From Aegilops tauschii subsp. strangulata (lineage: Eukaryota; Streptophyta; Magnoliopsida; Poales; Poaceae): a stretch of 64,000 nt of DNA. The stretch lies in assembly GCF_002575655.3 (NCBI RefSeq), contig NC_053039.3, positions 378,859,633 to 378,923,632 on the forward strand. The letters are read 5' to 3'. Below the pieces are notes generated by a model, which did no database searches, was not told the DNA's origin, and saw nothing but the letters and a program-made list of their open reading frames with translations. Of the stretch, positions 12,060-23,999 are shown in pieces. A program made the translations under genes and the position numbers. How positions within the stretch are numbered: position 1 is the first letter of the stretch; every line of letters starts with the position of its first letter.

Positions 12060-12712
12060 AGTTAGCTTATTTTCCTCCAAAATGACCCATTTTACCTAGG
12101 TTAGCTTATAAATGATGCAGTTCATCCAAGTTAGCTCAAAAATGACCCATTTTACCTACATTAGCTCCTAAATGATCCATTTTACCTACGTTAGCTTTAA
12201 AATGGCCCATTTCACCTAGGTTAACTCCAAAATGACCCATCTTACCTAGGTTATCTTATAAATGATCCATTTCAACTAATTTAGCTCATAAACGATCCAT
12301 TTGACCTAAGTGAGCTAAAAAAACGATCCATTTCACCTAAATTAGCTCTTAAATGATCCATTTCACCTAAGTTAGCTCAAAAAGATCCATTTCAACTAAA
12401 TTAGCTCTAAAATGACCCATTTTACGTAGATGAGCTCCTAAATGATCCATTTTACCTACGTTAGCTTTAAAATGACCCATTTCACCTAGGTTAGCTCCAA
12501 AATGACCCATTTCACCTAGGTTAGCTCCAAAATGACCCATTTCACCTTACTTAGCTCAAAAACGATGCCCTTCACCTTAGTTAGCTCATAAACGACCCAT
12601 TTCAACTAAGTTAGCTCATAAATGATCCATTTCAACTAAGTTAGCTCATAAACAACCCATTTCAACTTAGTTAGCTCATATATGATCCATTTCACCTAAG
12701 TTAGCTCATAAA
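12060..12712 (+). repeat. Tandem repeat of about 30 bp, about 22 copies
   Basis: Degenerate head-to-tail units of the form AATGACCCATTTCACCTA plus GGTTAGCTC. The array sits directly 3' of the last exon of the second CACTA gene, within its 3' flank. Units are spaced about 29-31 bp. There is no coding potential and no spacer structure. Confidence 0.9.
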
Positions 12713-13099
12713 TGACATATACTTCTTGTTCTAGTCTTGTTCTTGTTCTAGTCACCTATTTCTAACTTTCTTATTTACCATTTTGCAGATTTCATTCACT
12801 TGATGGAAGCTAGCTTGCTATGATGGAGTGCTTGCTTTTCCTTTGATGAAACTTTGCATTGTATCTAGCTTGCTATCTTCATGACACTTTGCATTGTAAT
12901 ATATATATGGATGGAACAATGTGTATGGATGGAACTTCCTTATGTATGAACAATGTGTATGGATGAAACTGATGTGATATGTGATATGAAACTTATGTGC
13001 TAGATATGTGTTGGATATGTGCTGTATATGAAACTTATATATGTGATATGTGCTGCAAATTGTGGGATTTAATAAAAAACAGAAAAAACAGACAATATG

Positions 13100-13590
13100 C
13101 AGGCTCTTTGCCGTCTGCCACCGACGGCAAAGCGCTCTTTGCCGTCTGCCGCGGACGGCAAAGAAGCCACGTGGTAGCCAACTGTGCTTCCTGGGAGCTG
13201 ACCCATTTGGTCAGTTTGCCTACAGTGGCAGACGGCAAAGACTTTGCCGTCCGTGGCAGACGGCAAAGAACCTGCCATCTAGTGACGTGTAGATGACATC
13301 ATAAGGCGGACGGCAAAGACCAAAGGCTCTTTGCCGTCTGCGGCGGACGGCAAAGGTCTGCCGTTAGCCACTTAACGGACTGACAGCGCAATTATTGCCG
13401 TCCGCCCTCTTTGCCGTCCGCCGCAGACGGCAAAGAGCCTTTGCCGTCTGCCGCCAGGAAGCAGACGGCAAAGCAGCTGTTTACCGTAGCCTTCTTTGCC
13501 GGAGCCTTTTACCGTCCGCGGCAGACGGCAAAGAGCTTTGCCGTCCGCCTTTCGAGCCTTTGATGTCCGCCATGGCAGACGGCAAAGTAG
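13100..13590. repeat. CACTA right subterminal repeats
   Basis: Dense direct and inverted copies of CTTTGCCGTCTGCC mirror the left end. They include short palindromic pairs such as CTCTTTGCCGTCTGCCG next to its complement. Confidence 0.85.
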
Positions 13591-13608
13591 CTGTTTCCTG
13601 TAGTGAAG

Positions 13609-14042
13609 ATGATATGTTTAGTCCCGCAAGTTTTGATGAGCAAATTTATTATAATGAAAGCATGCCTCCTATTTATGATGATTATTGTGAGAGCATGTAT
13701 GCTATAAAGAATAAAGATAACCATGAAACTTGTCATCATGATTTTAATTTTCAATTGGATTATGCTTCACATGATAGTTATTTTGTTGAGTTTGCTCCCA
13801 CTACTATTGATGAGAATAAATTTGCTTACGTGGAGAGTAGTAAAATTTCTATGCAAGTAGATCATGAAAAGAATGCTTTATGTGTTGGTTATATGGTTGA
13901 ATTCATTCATGATGCTACTGAAAACTATTATGAGAGAGGATCATATGCTTCTACATATTGCAATAATATCAAGTTTCCTCTCTATGTGTTGAAATTTTTG
14001 AAGTCATGCTTGTTTTGCCTTCCTATGCTAGTTGATTCTTGA
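13609..14042 (+). pseudogene. Gypsy non-autonomous ORF, 3' part
   Basis: This is the continuation of the ORF that begins at 2953, after the CACTA and its AAG duplication. It encodes about 144 residues, rich in Tyr, Asp, Glu and Asn, ending with a hydrophobic Phe/Leu/Cys stretch and a stop at 14040-14042. The residues directly before 13609 belong to the CACTA terminus, not to this protein. No known domain is seen. The frame is open on both sides of the insertion, so before the CACTA arrived this was an uninterrupted ORF. Confidence 0.6.
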
Positions 14043-17000
14043 TCCAATAAATTGTTTGGTCACAAAAATCCCTATGCATAGGAAGTTGGTTAGGCTTAAA
14101 TGTGCTAGTCATATTCTTCATGATGCTCCCGTTATGTTTCTATTCTTATCTTTTATGTGAGCATCATTGAAATCATCATGCCTAGCTAAAAAGGCATTAA
14201 AGAAAAGCGCTTGTTGGGAGACAACCCAATATTTACCCTTACTGTTTTTGTGCGTCCACATGATTAAGATACTGTAGTAATCATGTTTTATAGCTTTTGT
14301 TTCAATAAAGTGCCAAGTAGAACCTTTGGGAAGACTTGGGTGAAAGTTAATGTGATCTTGCTGAAAAACAGAAACTTTTGCGCCCAGGAAAGTAATTTTA
14401 ATAATTCACAGAAGCGTGCTATTGATCAGATTCCTTTTGCATATGATTGGTACACAAATTACCCAGGTTGTCCTAATTTTTCAGATTTTTGGAGTTACAG
14501 AAGTATTCGAGAGTTACAGATTACTACAGACTGTTCTGTTTTTGACAGATTCTGTTTTCTATGTGTTGTTTGCCTATTTTGATGAATCTATGAGTAGTAT
14601 CGGAGGGTATGAACCATAGAGAAGTTGGAATACAGTAGATATTACACCAATATGAATTTAGAATGAGTTCACAATAGTACCAAAGTGGTGATTTATTTTC
14701 TTATACTAACGGAGCTCATAAGATTTTCTGTTGAGTTTTGTGTTGTGAAAATTTCAAGTTTTGGGTGAATTTTCGATGGACTATGGAATAAGGAGTGGCA
14801 AGAGCCTAAGCTTGGGGATGCCCCGGAAGGCATCCCCTCTTTTGTCTTCGTTCATCGGTAACTTTACTTGGAGCTAGATTTTTATTCACCACATGATATG
14901 TGTTTTGCTTGGAGCGTCATTTTCTTTCCTTAGGATTTGCTTACTGTTATTTACAATAATGTTCTGCATTCTTTCTTTTCAATAAAAATGTCAAGGATAG
15001 CCTTTACCATGCTTATTATGCAAGTATACATGTTGCTGTTTCAAAACAGAAAGTTTACCGCTGTTGCAAAAATTCCCTAGAAAATTCAGAATATGATAAA
15101 AGGTTGAAACTTTTTGCATATTGAGCTCTGATAAATTTTCTACTGTGTGGTAAATTTTCATAATTTTTGGAGTTAGGGAAGTATGATGAATCTTGCGTTC
15201 TTTACAGATTGTACTGTTTTGGCAGATTGCTGTTATGTTTGCATTGTTTGCATATGTTTGCTTGTTTAATGATTCTATTCGAGGATAGGAGTATTAAATA
15301 TGCAGAGGCATTTAGTATGCAATGTTGCATAATAATTTTTGTGATTTACTACAGTAGAGAATGATAAAGTTTTTGCATTGGTTTATACTAACTTATCTCA
15401 TGAGTTCTCGTTGAGTTTTGTGTGGATGAAGTTTTTTTAGATTTAGGAAAACCGTGATATAAAAGGAATTAAGGAGACACAAAAGTTCAAGCTTGGGGAT
15501 GCCCAAGGCACCCCAAGATAATATTTCAAGAAGTCTCAAGCATCTAAGCTTGGGGATGCCCTGGTAGGCATCCCACCTTTCTTCTTCAACAATTATCGGT
15601 TAGTATCAGTTGAGCCTAAGTTTTTGCTTCTTCACATGATGTGTGCTATCCTTGAAATGTCATTTTGTTTTGTTTTGCTTGCTGTTTGAATAATATTCCA
15701 ATATCTGAAATTCTTAAATGTTAGAGAGTCTTCACATAGTTGCATAATTATTCAACTACTCATTGGTCTTCACTTATATCTTTTGGAGTAGTTTGTCATT
15801 TGCTCTAGTGCTTCACTTATATCTTTTTAGAGCACGATGGTGGTTTTATTTTGAAGAAATTGATGAACTCTTATGCTTCACTTATATTATTTTGAGAGTC
15901 TTTTAGAAAAGCATGGTAATTTGCTTTGGTTATAAATTTAGTCCTAATATGATGGGCATCCAAGAGGGATATAATAAAAAACTTTCATATAAAGTGCATT
16001 GAATACTATGAGAAGTTTGATTCTTTATGATTGTTTTGAGATATGAAGATGGTGATATTAGAGTCATGCTAGTGGAGTAATTGTGAATTTGAAAAATACT
16101 TGTGTTGAGGTTTGCAAGTCCCGTAGCATGCACATATGGTAACCGTTGTGTAACAAATTTGAAGCATGAGGTGTTTCTTTGATTGTCTTCCTTATGTGTG
16201 GAGGTCGGGATCGCACGATGGTTAACTCCTACCAACCCTTCCCCTACGAGCATGCATGTAGTACTTTGTTTTGATGACTTGTAGATTTTTGCAATAAGTA
16301 TGTGAGTTCTTTATGACTAATGTTGGGTCCATGGATTATACGCACTCTCACCCTTCCACCGTTGCTCGCCTCTCTAGTACCGCGCAACTTTCGCCGGTAC
16401 CATACACCCACCATATATCTTCCTCAAAACAGCCACCATACCTACCTATTATGGCATTTCCATAGCCATTCCGAGATATATCGCCATGCAACTTTCCACC
16501 ATTCCGTTTATTATGACACGCTCCATCATTGTCATATTGCTTTGCATGATCATGTAGTTGACATCGTATTTTTGGCAAAGCCACCATTCATAATTTTTTC
16601 ATACATGTCACTCTTGATTCATTGCACATCCCCGTACACCGCCGTAGGCATTCATATAGAGTCATATTTTGTTCTAAGTATTGAGTTTTAATTCTTGAGT
16701 TGTAAGTAAATAGAAGTGTGATGATCATCATTATTAGAGCATTGTCCCGTGTGAGGTAAAAAAAAGAAGGCTAAAGAAGCCAATGAGAAAAAAGAGGCCA
16801 AAGAAGCCAAACAAAAAAAAGAGAGAGAAAGGGAGAAGGGACAATTCTACTGTCCTTTTTCCACACTTGTGCTTCAAAGTAGCACCATGATCTTGATGAT
16901 AGAGAGTCTCTTATGTTGTCACTTTCATATACTAGTGGGAATTTTCATTATAGAACTTGGCTTGTATATTCGAACGATGGGCTTCCTCAAATGCCCTAGG

Positions 17001-17619
17001 TCTTCACGAGCAAGCAAGTTGGATGCACACCCACTTAGTTTCTTTTGTTGAGCCTTCATACATTTATAGCTCTAGTGCATCTGTTGCATGGAAATCCCTA
17101 CTCACTCACATTGATATCTACTGAAGGGCATCTCCATAGCCCATTAATATGCCTAGTTGATGTGAGACCATCTTCATCTTTTTTGTCTTCTCCACAACCA
17201 CCACTCTATTCCACCTATAGTGCTATGTCCATGGCTCACGCTCATGTATTGCGTGAAAGTTGAAAAAGTTTGAGAATACTAAAGTATGAAACAATTGCTT
17301 GGCTGAAACCGGGGTTGTGCATGATTTGAATATTTTGTGTGACGAAAATGGAGCATAGCCAAACTATATGATTTTGTAGGGATGAACTTTCTTTGGCCAT
17401 GTTATTTTGAGAAGACATGATTACTTTGTTAGTATGCTTGAAGTATTATTATTTTTATGTCAATATTAAACTCTTGTCTTGAATCTTTCGGATCTGAACA
17501 TTCATGCCACAATAAAGGAAATTACATTGATAACTATGTTAGGTAGCATTCCACATCAGAAATTCTATTTTTATCATTTACCTACTCGAGGACGAGCAGG
17601 AATTAAGCTTGGGGATGCT
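14043..17619 (+). other. Non-coding 3' internal region of Gypsy element
   Basis: About 3.6 kb after the ORF stop without a supportable gene. It contains repeated polypurine-like motifs AAGCTTGGGGATGC at 14808, 15489 and 15546, an A/G-rich stretch (about 16755-16850), and the terminal polypurine tract at 17605-17618. Pol-related motifs were looked for and not found. Confidence 0.75.
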
Positions 17620-19305
17620 TGATACGTCTCCAACGTATCTATAATTTTTTATTGTTCCATGCTATTATATTATCCATCTAGGATGTTTTATATGCATTTA
17701 TATGCTGTTTTATATGATTTTTGGGACTAACCTATTAACCTAGAACCCAGTGCCAGTTTCTATTTTTTCTTTGTTTTTGAGTTTTACAGAAAAGGAAGAC
17801 CAAACGGAGTCCAATTGACGTGCCAATTTTTGATGATTTTTTATGGACCAAAAGAAGCCCCCGGAGTAAAAGAGTTGGGCCAGAAGAGTCCCGAGCCATC
17901 CACGAGGGTGGAGGGCGCGCCCTACCCCCTTGGGCGCACCCCCTATCTCACGGATGACTCGGAGACCCCCTGACGTGTGACCGACGCCAAAAATTCCTAT
18001 AAATACAGAAACCCCTAGAAAATAAACCTAGATCGGGAGTTCCGCCGCCGCAAGCCTTTGTAGCCACCAAAAACCAATCAGGACCCTGTTCCGGCACCCT
18101 GCCGGAGGGGGGATCCATCACCAGTGGCCATCTTCATCATCCCGGCGCTCTCCATGACGAGGAGGGAGTACTTCACCCTCGGGGCTGAGGGTATGTACCA
18201 GTAGCTATGTGTTTAATCTCTCTCTCTCTCGTGTTCTTGATTTGGCACGATCTTGATGTATCACGAGCTTTGCTATTATAGTTGGATCTTATGATGTTTC
18301 TCCCCTTCTACTCTCTTGTATGGATTGAGTTTTCCCTTTGAAGTTATCTTATCGGATTGAGTCTTTAAGGATTTGGGAACATTTGATGTATGTCTTGAAT
18401 GTGCTTATCTGTGGTGACAATGGGATATTCACGTGATCTACTTGATGTATGTTTTGGTGATCAACTTGTGGGTTCTGTGACCTTGTGAACTTATGCATAG
18501 GGGTTGGCACACGTTTTCGTCTTGACTCTCCGGTAGAAACTTTGGGGCACTCTTTGAAGTTCTTTGTGTTGGTTGAATAGATGAATCTGAGATTGTGTGA
18601 TCCATATCATATAATCATACCCACGGATACTTGAGGTGACATTGGAGTATCTAGGTGACATTAGGGTTTTGGTTGATTTGTGTCTTAAGGTGTTATTCTA
18701 GTACGAACTCTAGGATAGATCGAACGGAAAGAATAGCTTCGTGTTATTTTACTATGGACTCTTGAATAGATCGATCAGAAAGGATAACTTTGAGGTGGTT
18801 TCGTACCCTACAATCTCTTCGTTTGGTCTCCGCTATTAGTGACTTTGGAGTGACTCTTTGTTGCACGTTGAGGGATAGTTATATGATCGAATTATGTTAT
18901 TATTGTTGAGAGAACTTGCACTAGTGAAAGTATGAACCCTAGGACTTGTCTCGAAGCATTGCAACACCGTTTACGCTCACTTTTACCATCAGTTACCTTG
19001 CTGTTTTTATATTTTCAGATTACAAAAACCTATATCTACCATCCATATTGCAGTTTTATCACCATCTCTTCGCCGAACTAGTGCACCTATACAATTTACT
19101 ATTGTATTGGGTGTGTTGGGGACACAAGAGACTCTTTGTTATTTGGTTGCAGGGTTGCTTGAGAGAGACCGTCTTCATCCTATGCCTCCCACAGATTGAT
19201 AAACCTTAGGTCATCCACTTGAGGGAAATTTGCTACTGTCCTACAAACCTCTGCACTTGGATGCCCAACAACATCTACAAGAAGAAGGTTGTGTAGTAGA
19301 CATCA
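17620..19305 (+). repeat. 3' LTR of Gypsy array
   Basis: 1686 bp, TGATACGTCTCC to GTAGACATCA, collinear with 1134-2827. TATA box at 17998-18005. The bases after the end are ACCCT, which should be the target duplication; its partner lies left of the window because the array extends leftward. Confidence 0.9.
17998..18005 (+). promoter_or_regulatory. TATA box of Gypsy 3' LTR
   Basis: TATAAATA at the position equivalent to 1511-1518 in the other LTR. Confidence 0.6.
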
Positions 19306-19573
19306 ACCCTCTTCGGCTCTTCCAAGGGGAAATAGCCCATCTGCTCTTCCAAGGGGAAAGAGCCCGTCTGCGACATCAGGGAGGGCACCCTACAGCCGTG
19401 CTCTTCCAAGGGGAAGGAGCCCATCGGCGACAACATGGAGCGCATCCAGGGTCCGTGCTCTTCTCACGGGAATGAGCCCATCTGTGACAAGTGAGGAAAC
19501 CCATGATTTGTTTTGCCGTGCCTCTTCACAGGGGGGAACCCATGATTTGTTTTGCCGAGTCCCTTTTGTAGTG
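19306..19573. mobile_element. Right terminus of a truncated CACTA element
   Basis: The reverse complement of the right edge reads CACTACAAAAGGGACTCGGC, a CACTA-type end. Internally, four GGGCTCTTTCCCC-type imperfect palindromes and two copies of ACCCATGATTTGTTTTGCCG form a subterminal repeat cluster. The Gypsy array directly to the left probably inserted into this element, so its other end should lie left of the window. The exact end is 19573 or 19578, because GTAGTG occurs twice. Confidence 0.65.
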
Positions 19574-19583
19574 TAGTGAGAAT

Positions 19584-20087
19584 ACATCCAGTTTTAATTG
19601 CTATATTTGGTTGTTTGCAGTATGCCTTGTTTATTTCAGCTGTTCACAATGTGATGCTCTATTTGTGCAACTATTTACCATGCAGTACATTTAATCAATC
19701 CAGTTTTAAACATACCGATAGGAATGCATATATTTGCTTGCTGTTAAGCCTGTTATAGCTAGCATATGCCTCTTTTAAAGTTTTTTGATTGTTTGGTTGT
19801 CTGTACTTAGCATATGTCCAGTTTCAAATGCTATCTTTGGTTGTTCATAGTATGCCTTGTTTATTCCAGTTATTCACAACGTGATGTTCTATATGTGCAA
19901 GTATGAACTGTGCAGTTCAATTTCATCAATACCAGTTTCAACAATACCACTATGAATGACTACATTTGGTTGCTGGATCTTGTAGTTAACATGCCTTTCC
20001 ATTTTTATTTAACAATAACCAGTGTACTTAGACTGGCACAATACCAGTTTGAATGACTATGTTTGCTTGTTGTTAAATGTTAGGCCT
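19584..20087 (+). repeat. Tandem repeat, about 228-bp period
   Basis: Two diverged copies (from about 19586 and 19815) begin with CCAGTTTTAATTGCTAT-like sequence and share ATAGTATGCCTTGTTTATTCCAG; a third partial copy starts near 20040 and resumes at 30581 after the inner element. Probably intronic in the outer B3 gene. Confidence 0.55.
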
Positions 20088-20975
20088 CACTGGTACGCGT
20101 CGGTGCTATACACACGGTTTTTAACCCCTTTCTACGACGGCATTTGGAACCGTCGCCTAGTGAGTGACGGCGATAGGGGGGGTCCTTCCTACACGACCCA
20201 TAAACCGTCGGGGATATGCCCTCCTGGCACACACGCTCAGCAAAATGAGGTCGTGTGTGACCGGCGAGCGCTCAAATACGGTAATACGTACAATAGAGCT
20301 AAAAAACAATTATACAGGCGAAATTGTTTCCGGTCGCAAGTACATCCCACACAGTCAGTCCCCGCTAAACGTTTTCGTTCGTATGTACATCCCACACCGT
20401 CGCTCCAAGGAAAAACGTTTCCGTTCACAGGTACATCACACACAATTTTCCCCGTTAAATCGTTTGTGATAACATTGCCATTGCACACGATATTAACAAT
20501 TTTATCGTTTGCGTTATTGAATGCATCACACACGGTGCGCAGAAGAAACTGTGTGGCAAAGGCTATCCATAACACACAGTTTTTATGTGGTAAACGTTTG
20601 CGCAAGGTGGCCTAACGCAAACAGTTTTCAAGAGAAGGTCGTGTGTGATTGTTCATTGATCCAACACGGTTTATTCCTAGAAACTGTGTGCGTTGCCTGA
20701 GGTCATCGCCCACTGTATTTTCTCAATAACCATTTGCAATAGCAAAACCCAATTAGTAGGCTAATTGCCCTATTATTAATAATCCATTTATTAATCTAAT
20801 TGACATTCATATTAAGCACATAATATATTTCATTTCCATATTAAGGAAGCAAGATTTCATAATTGAAATACATCAGAGTACAACATGATATAGCTTCAGC
20901 ACTCAGCTACCCCATTACACAACTGCACCAGCACCAAGTTTCACATGCAACATGTAGAACCTTTGGAAATTAGCA

Positions 20976-23326
20976 TCATAGACGGTATATAGACAGATGC
21001 ATCTCATCTGGAAAACTGCTGAAGCAGAAGGCGAATATTGATCCTTCATTCATGTTGAAGGTCTTTGCAACTTTAGGCCAGTGCCTGTGGATGATTGACC
21101 GTCTGTCCTTCATCCTCTTCAGAAACACTTCAATATTGAACCGTGGGTGTTGTATGAAAACCTTCCTTGCCTCCAGACCATAGAGGTGGTTTGAGAGGTA
21201 ATCGTCAGTGAACTGCTTTGGAAAGGCCTGAAAACAAGGATGTGCACAAATATCTTCTCTATATTGGAAATGGGGCAAAGGACTAAAAAAGGTAAGGTAT
21301 AATAGTTAGTACCATCTTGTAGTGAGCTGATGTCTTCTTCATTGTGCAGACAAAGATCTTGTTGTTTTTTGTCGCTAATTTCTTTATCCTAACAATCTTT
21401 CTGAATTTCTTGACTTGATTGATATTCATGGACAACTTATTTCCCCATATGCAAAAAGGGTCAAACAGTGGGTCAAAACCTCTGACAACAGGACCTACAT
21501 GTGCAAGACCAAATTGTTAAAAACCTAAATATTATAATGGTTCCTGCAATTGCACAATAATGTGCTATTAGACAACGGACCATGCACGTGCAGTTAACTA
21601 AACACCACAACAAATAAACCAAACGTTAACTGAGCACCACATTGCACAATATAACATACTCCTAATAGAAGATCAGACAGTTAACCAAACCAAGCATGCT
21701 TAACAACTTGGAAATATAGCAATTGTATTTGTTTCTCATGTATTTAGTACAACCAAATTCAATTTATTTCACACATGGTATACAATAACAGAATGCAGCC
21801 ACAACAATTGAACATTGCATTGCAGAATTGAACCATGCAGTTAACTAAACACCACAACAAATGAACCAAAAGTTAACTGAGCACCACATTGCACAATATA
21901 ACATACTCCTAATAGAAGATCAGACAGTTAACCAAACCAAGCATGCTTAACAACTTGGAAATATAGCAATTGTATTTGTTTCTCATGTATTTAGTACAGC
22001 CAAATTCGATTTATTTCTCACATGGTATACAATAATAGAATGTAGCCACAACAATTGAACATCGCATTGCAGAATTGAACCAAACAGTTAACTAAACACC
22101 ACAACAAATGAACCAAACGTTAACTGAGCACCACATTGCACAATATAACGTACTCCTAATAGAAGATCAGACAGTTAACCAAACCAAGCATGCTTAACAA
22201 CTTGGAAATATAGCAATTGTATTTGTTTCTCATGTATTTAGTACAGCCAAATTCGATTTATTTCTCACATGGTATACAATAACAGAATCAGCTACAACAA
22301 TTGAACATCGCATTGCAGAATTGAACGAAACAGTTAGCTAAACACCACAACAAATGAACCAAACGTTAACTGAGCACCACATTGCACAATATAACATACT
22401 CCTAATATAAGATCAGACAGTTAACCAAACCAAGTATGCTTAACAACTTGGAAATATAGCAATTGTATCTGTTTCTCATGTATATAGTACATCCAAATTC
22501 GATTTATTTCTCACATGGTATATAATAACAGAATGCACCCACAAAAATTGAACATCGCATTGCAGAATTGAACCAAACAGTTAACTAAACACCACAACAA
22601 ATGAACCAAACATTAACTGAGCACCACATTGCACAATATAACATACTCCTAATAGAAGATCAGACAGTTAACCAAACCAAGCATGCTTGACAACTTGAAA
22701 ATTGCACCCTGAAGAATTGAACATCACATTTGCAGAATTGAACCAAACAGTTAATTGAACACCACATTGCACGACATATAGAACTTATACTCTAGAGCAG
22801 AAGATTGCATGGTAAAAGTAGATAGCACAATTCACTAGAATTTGTTAAGGAAAGGCATTAGCTAGCAAACTGAACATGGGTCCTTATAGTGAGCTAATAA
22901 GACAAACCACTTCTCATTGTCGGAGATATCGATGACGATTGGCTCCTTGGACATGGAAGAGGGCGAGGCCTCTACTTCATGGGTGCCCTCGTTGTAGTGG
23001 TGAGTTGCCTGAGCCGCTCCGGGCACCAACCTGCTGGCTCTCGAGATGAGGTAAGCACGTGCATGCTGAGAAAACACCTCATAGTCTTCGTCGAAGGCAC
23101 CGATGGTGGCCTTGAGAAAACGCCACAAACTGTCGTTTAAAGCAGCCAACCCTGTCGCGGCGTCGGCGCGCGAGGCGTCGACGGTGGCCTCGATGGCGAG
23201 GTGCTCCTCCAAGATCTGGGGGTCGGCACGAATGGCAGCCATCGCGACCTCATCCGCGCGTGCTGTCGCGATTTGCTTCTCCGCTGCCAAATGCTCCTTG
23301 AGATCCTGGCTATATTGTGTGAACAC
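20976..23326 (-). CDS. B3-like DNA-binding domain gene inside inner CACTA
   Basis: Possible exons (minus strand): about 23326-22862, 21494-21313 and 21227-20976. The last junction has clean GT/AG sites. The N-terminal part is Ala/Glu-rich with helical character and an acidic SKEPIVIDISDNE motif. The last two exons resemble a plant B3 domain: KIFVCTMKK, then AFPKQFTDDYL, a Lys/Val strand, HWPKVAKTFNMNEGS and a terminal FCFSSFPDE strand. In B3 proteins this fold binds DNA in the major groove. The first exon lacks an ATG (GTG after a stop at its upstream edge), so the start is unknown or lost. Its closest relative in the window is the plus-strand copy at 31534-32057, with the intron at the same place. 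B3 assignment is by pattern only. Confidence 0.45.
21575..22760 (+). repeat. Tandem repeat, about 245-bp period, about five copies
   Basis: Highly similar units containing AACATACTCCTAATAGAAG and CAAGCATGCTTAACAACTTG recur near 21650, 21898, 22143, 22388 and 22634. Lies between two exons of the minus-strand B3-like gene, so probably intronic. Confidence 0.9.
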
Positions 23327-23999
23327 GGCTTAGGGCGGCACTTATTTGGTGGAGGGGTCGGTGATTTGGGTGGAAGGTGTCGCGCTTGCGCCGGCGGTCG
23401 GGGCATGTGGGATGTGGAAGGAGGAGGAGGATGGGGTCGGGTGTGGATTACCTGCCTCGATAGGCGAGGCCGAGCAGCGTGAAGGAGGGTCGCCGGCGAG
23501 GAGGCGGCGCTGCAAGCAAGGAGTGAAGGTTTCAACTTCGAAAGGAAGGCGGAAACAGGGGAAATGTAGCTTTTGGTAAGGGGAGGGGGCGGGGAGGTAG
23601 ATATTTCCGCGGAAGCCGATAATTTGGAATCGCTTCAGCGAAAAAACTGGCGTGCAAAGTGTCATCAGACACGGTACCTTATTCGGAGCGGGCTGTGGAC
23701 TGTAGCCGTCGCACCTTCTCGCATAAGCCATATGCGTACTATAATCCGACGGTGCTCCAAGATATTTTGTGCTGCATCTCACACGGTTGGTGATAATAAA
23801 CTGTCTGGGATGTACTTGATTTTTTGTCTTGATTTGTATTACATAATGGGGTCACAGCGGCAATGGACAGTGTTTGAATTGCTAGACCTTTTATCTGCAG
23901 TGAACATGCAACTATATGTGTGTCATGAAAAAATTGGAATTATTCAGGGTTCGTTTGGAAATTTTATACATTAAATTGGTTTTCTAGCCATTTCAGGTG

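Larger units (their letters stand above)
3179..13605 (+). mobile_element. CACTA (En/Spm) DNA transposon with TNP2 and second ORF
   Basis: The left end CACTACTGGAATCAGCT (3179) and the reverse complement of the right end, CACTACAGGAAACAGCT (to 13605), are imperfect terminal inverted repeats flanked by a 3-bp duplication AAG (3176-3178 and 13606-13608). Subterminal repeats built on CTTTGCCGTCTGCC and its reverse complement occupy 3200-3480 and 13100-13590, as expected for binding sites of a TNPA-type protein. Inside are two plus-strand genes with good splice sites. Length is 10,427 bp. The ends resemble the Caspar/Jorge type of Triticeae CACTA by memory. It interrupts the ORF of the Gypsy element and is therefore younger than that element. 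Confidence 0.93.
1..19305 (+). mobile_element. Non-autonomous Gypsy-type LTR retrotransposon array (internal-LTR-internal-LTR)
   Basis: An LTR at 1134-2827 is preceded by a 3' internal region (1-1133) ending in a polypurine tract, and is followed directly by a primer binding site and a second internal region (2828-17619) ending in the same tract and another LTR (17620-19305). Bases 1-1133 match about 16490-17619, so both internal regions belong to one family. One LTR therefore serves two internal regions, the structure expected from unequal LTR recombination between tandem copies. The only ORF is short (2953 onward, interrupted by a CACTA). No gag, protease, reverse transcriptase or integrase is visible, so the family must rely on proteins made elsewhere. 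Because of the TGATACGTCTCC start and the tRNA-Asp primer I place it with Triticeae Gypsy elements; the exact family name is not certain. Confidence 0.85.

Noticed and set aside
12060..12712. Regular 30-bp repeats resembling a CRISPR array
   Set aside because: The units are contiguous and degenerate with no unique spacers, and the context is a plant transposon.
22862..23326. Possibility that the Ala-rich exon is a TNPA-like protein
   Set aside because: No Transposase_24 motifs; it is kept only as a probable N-terminal exon of the B3-like gene.
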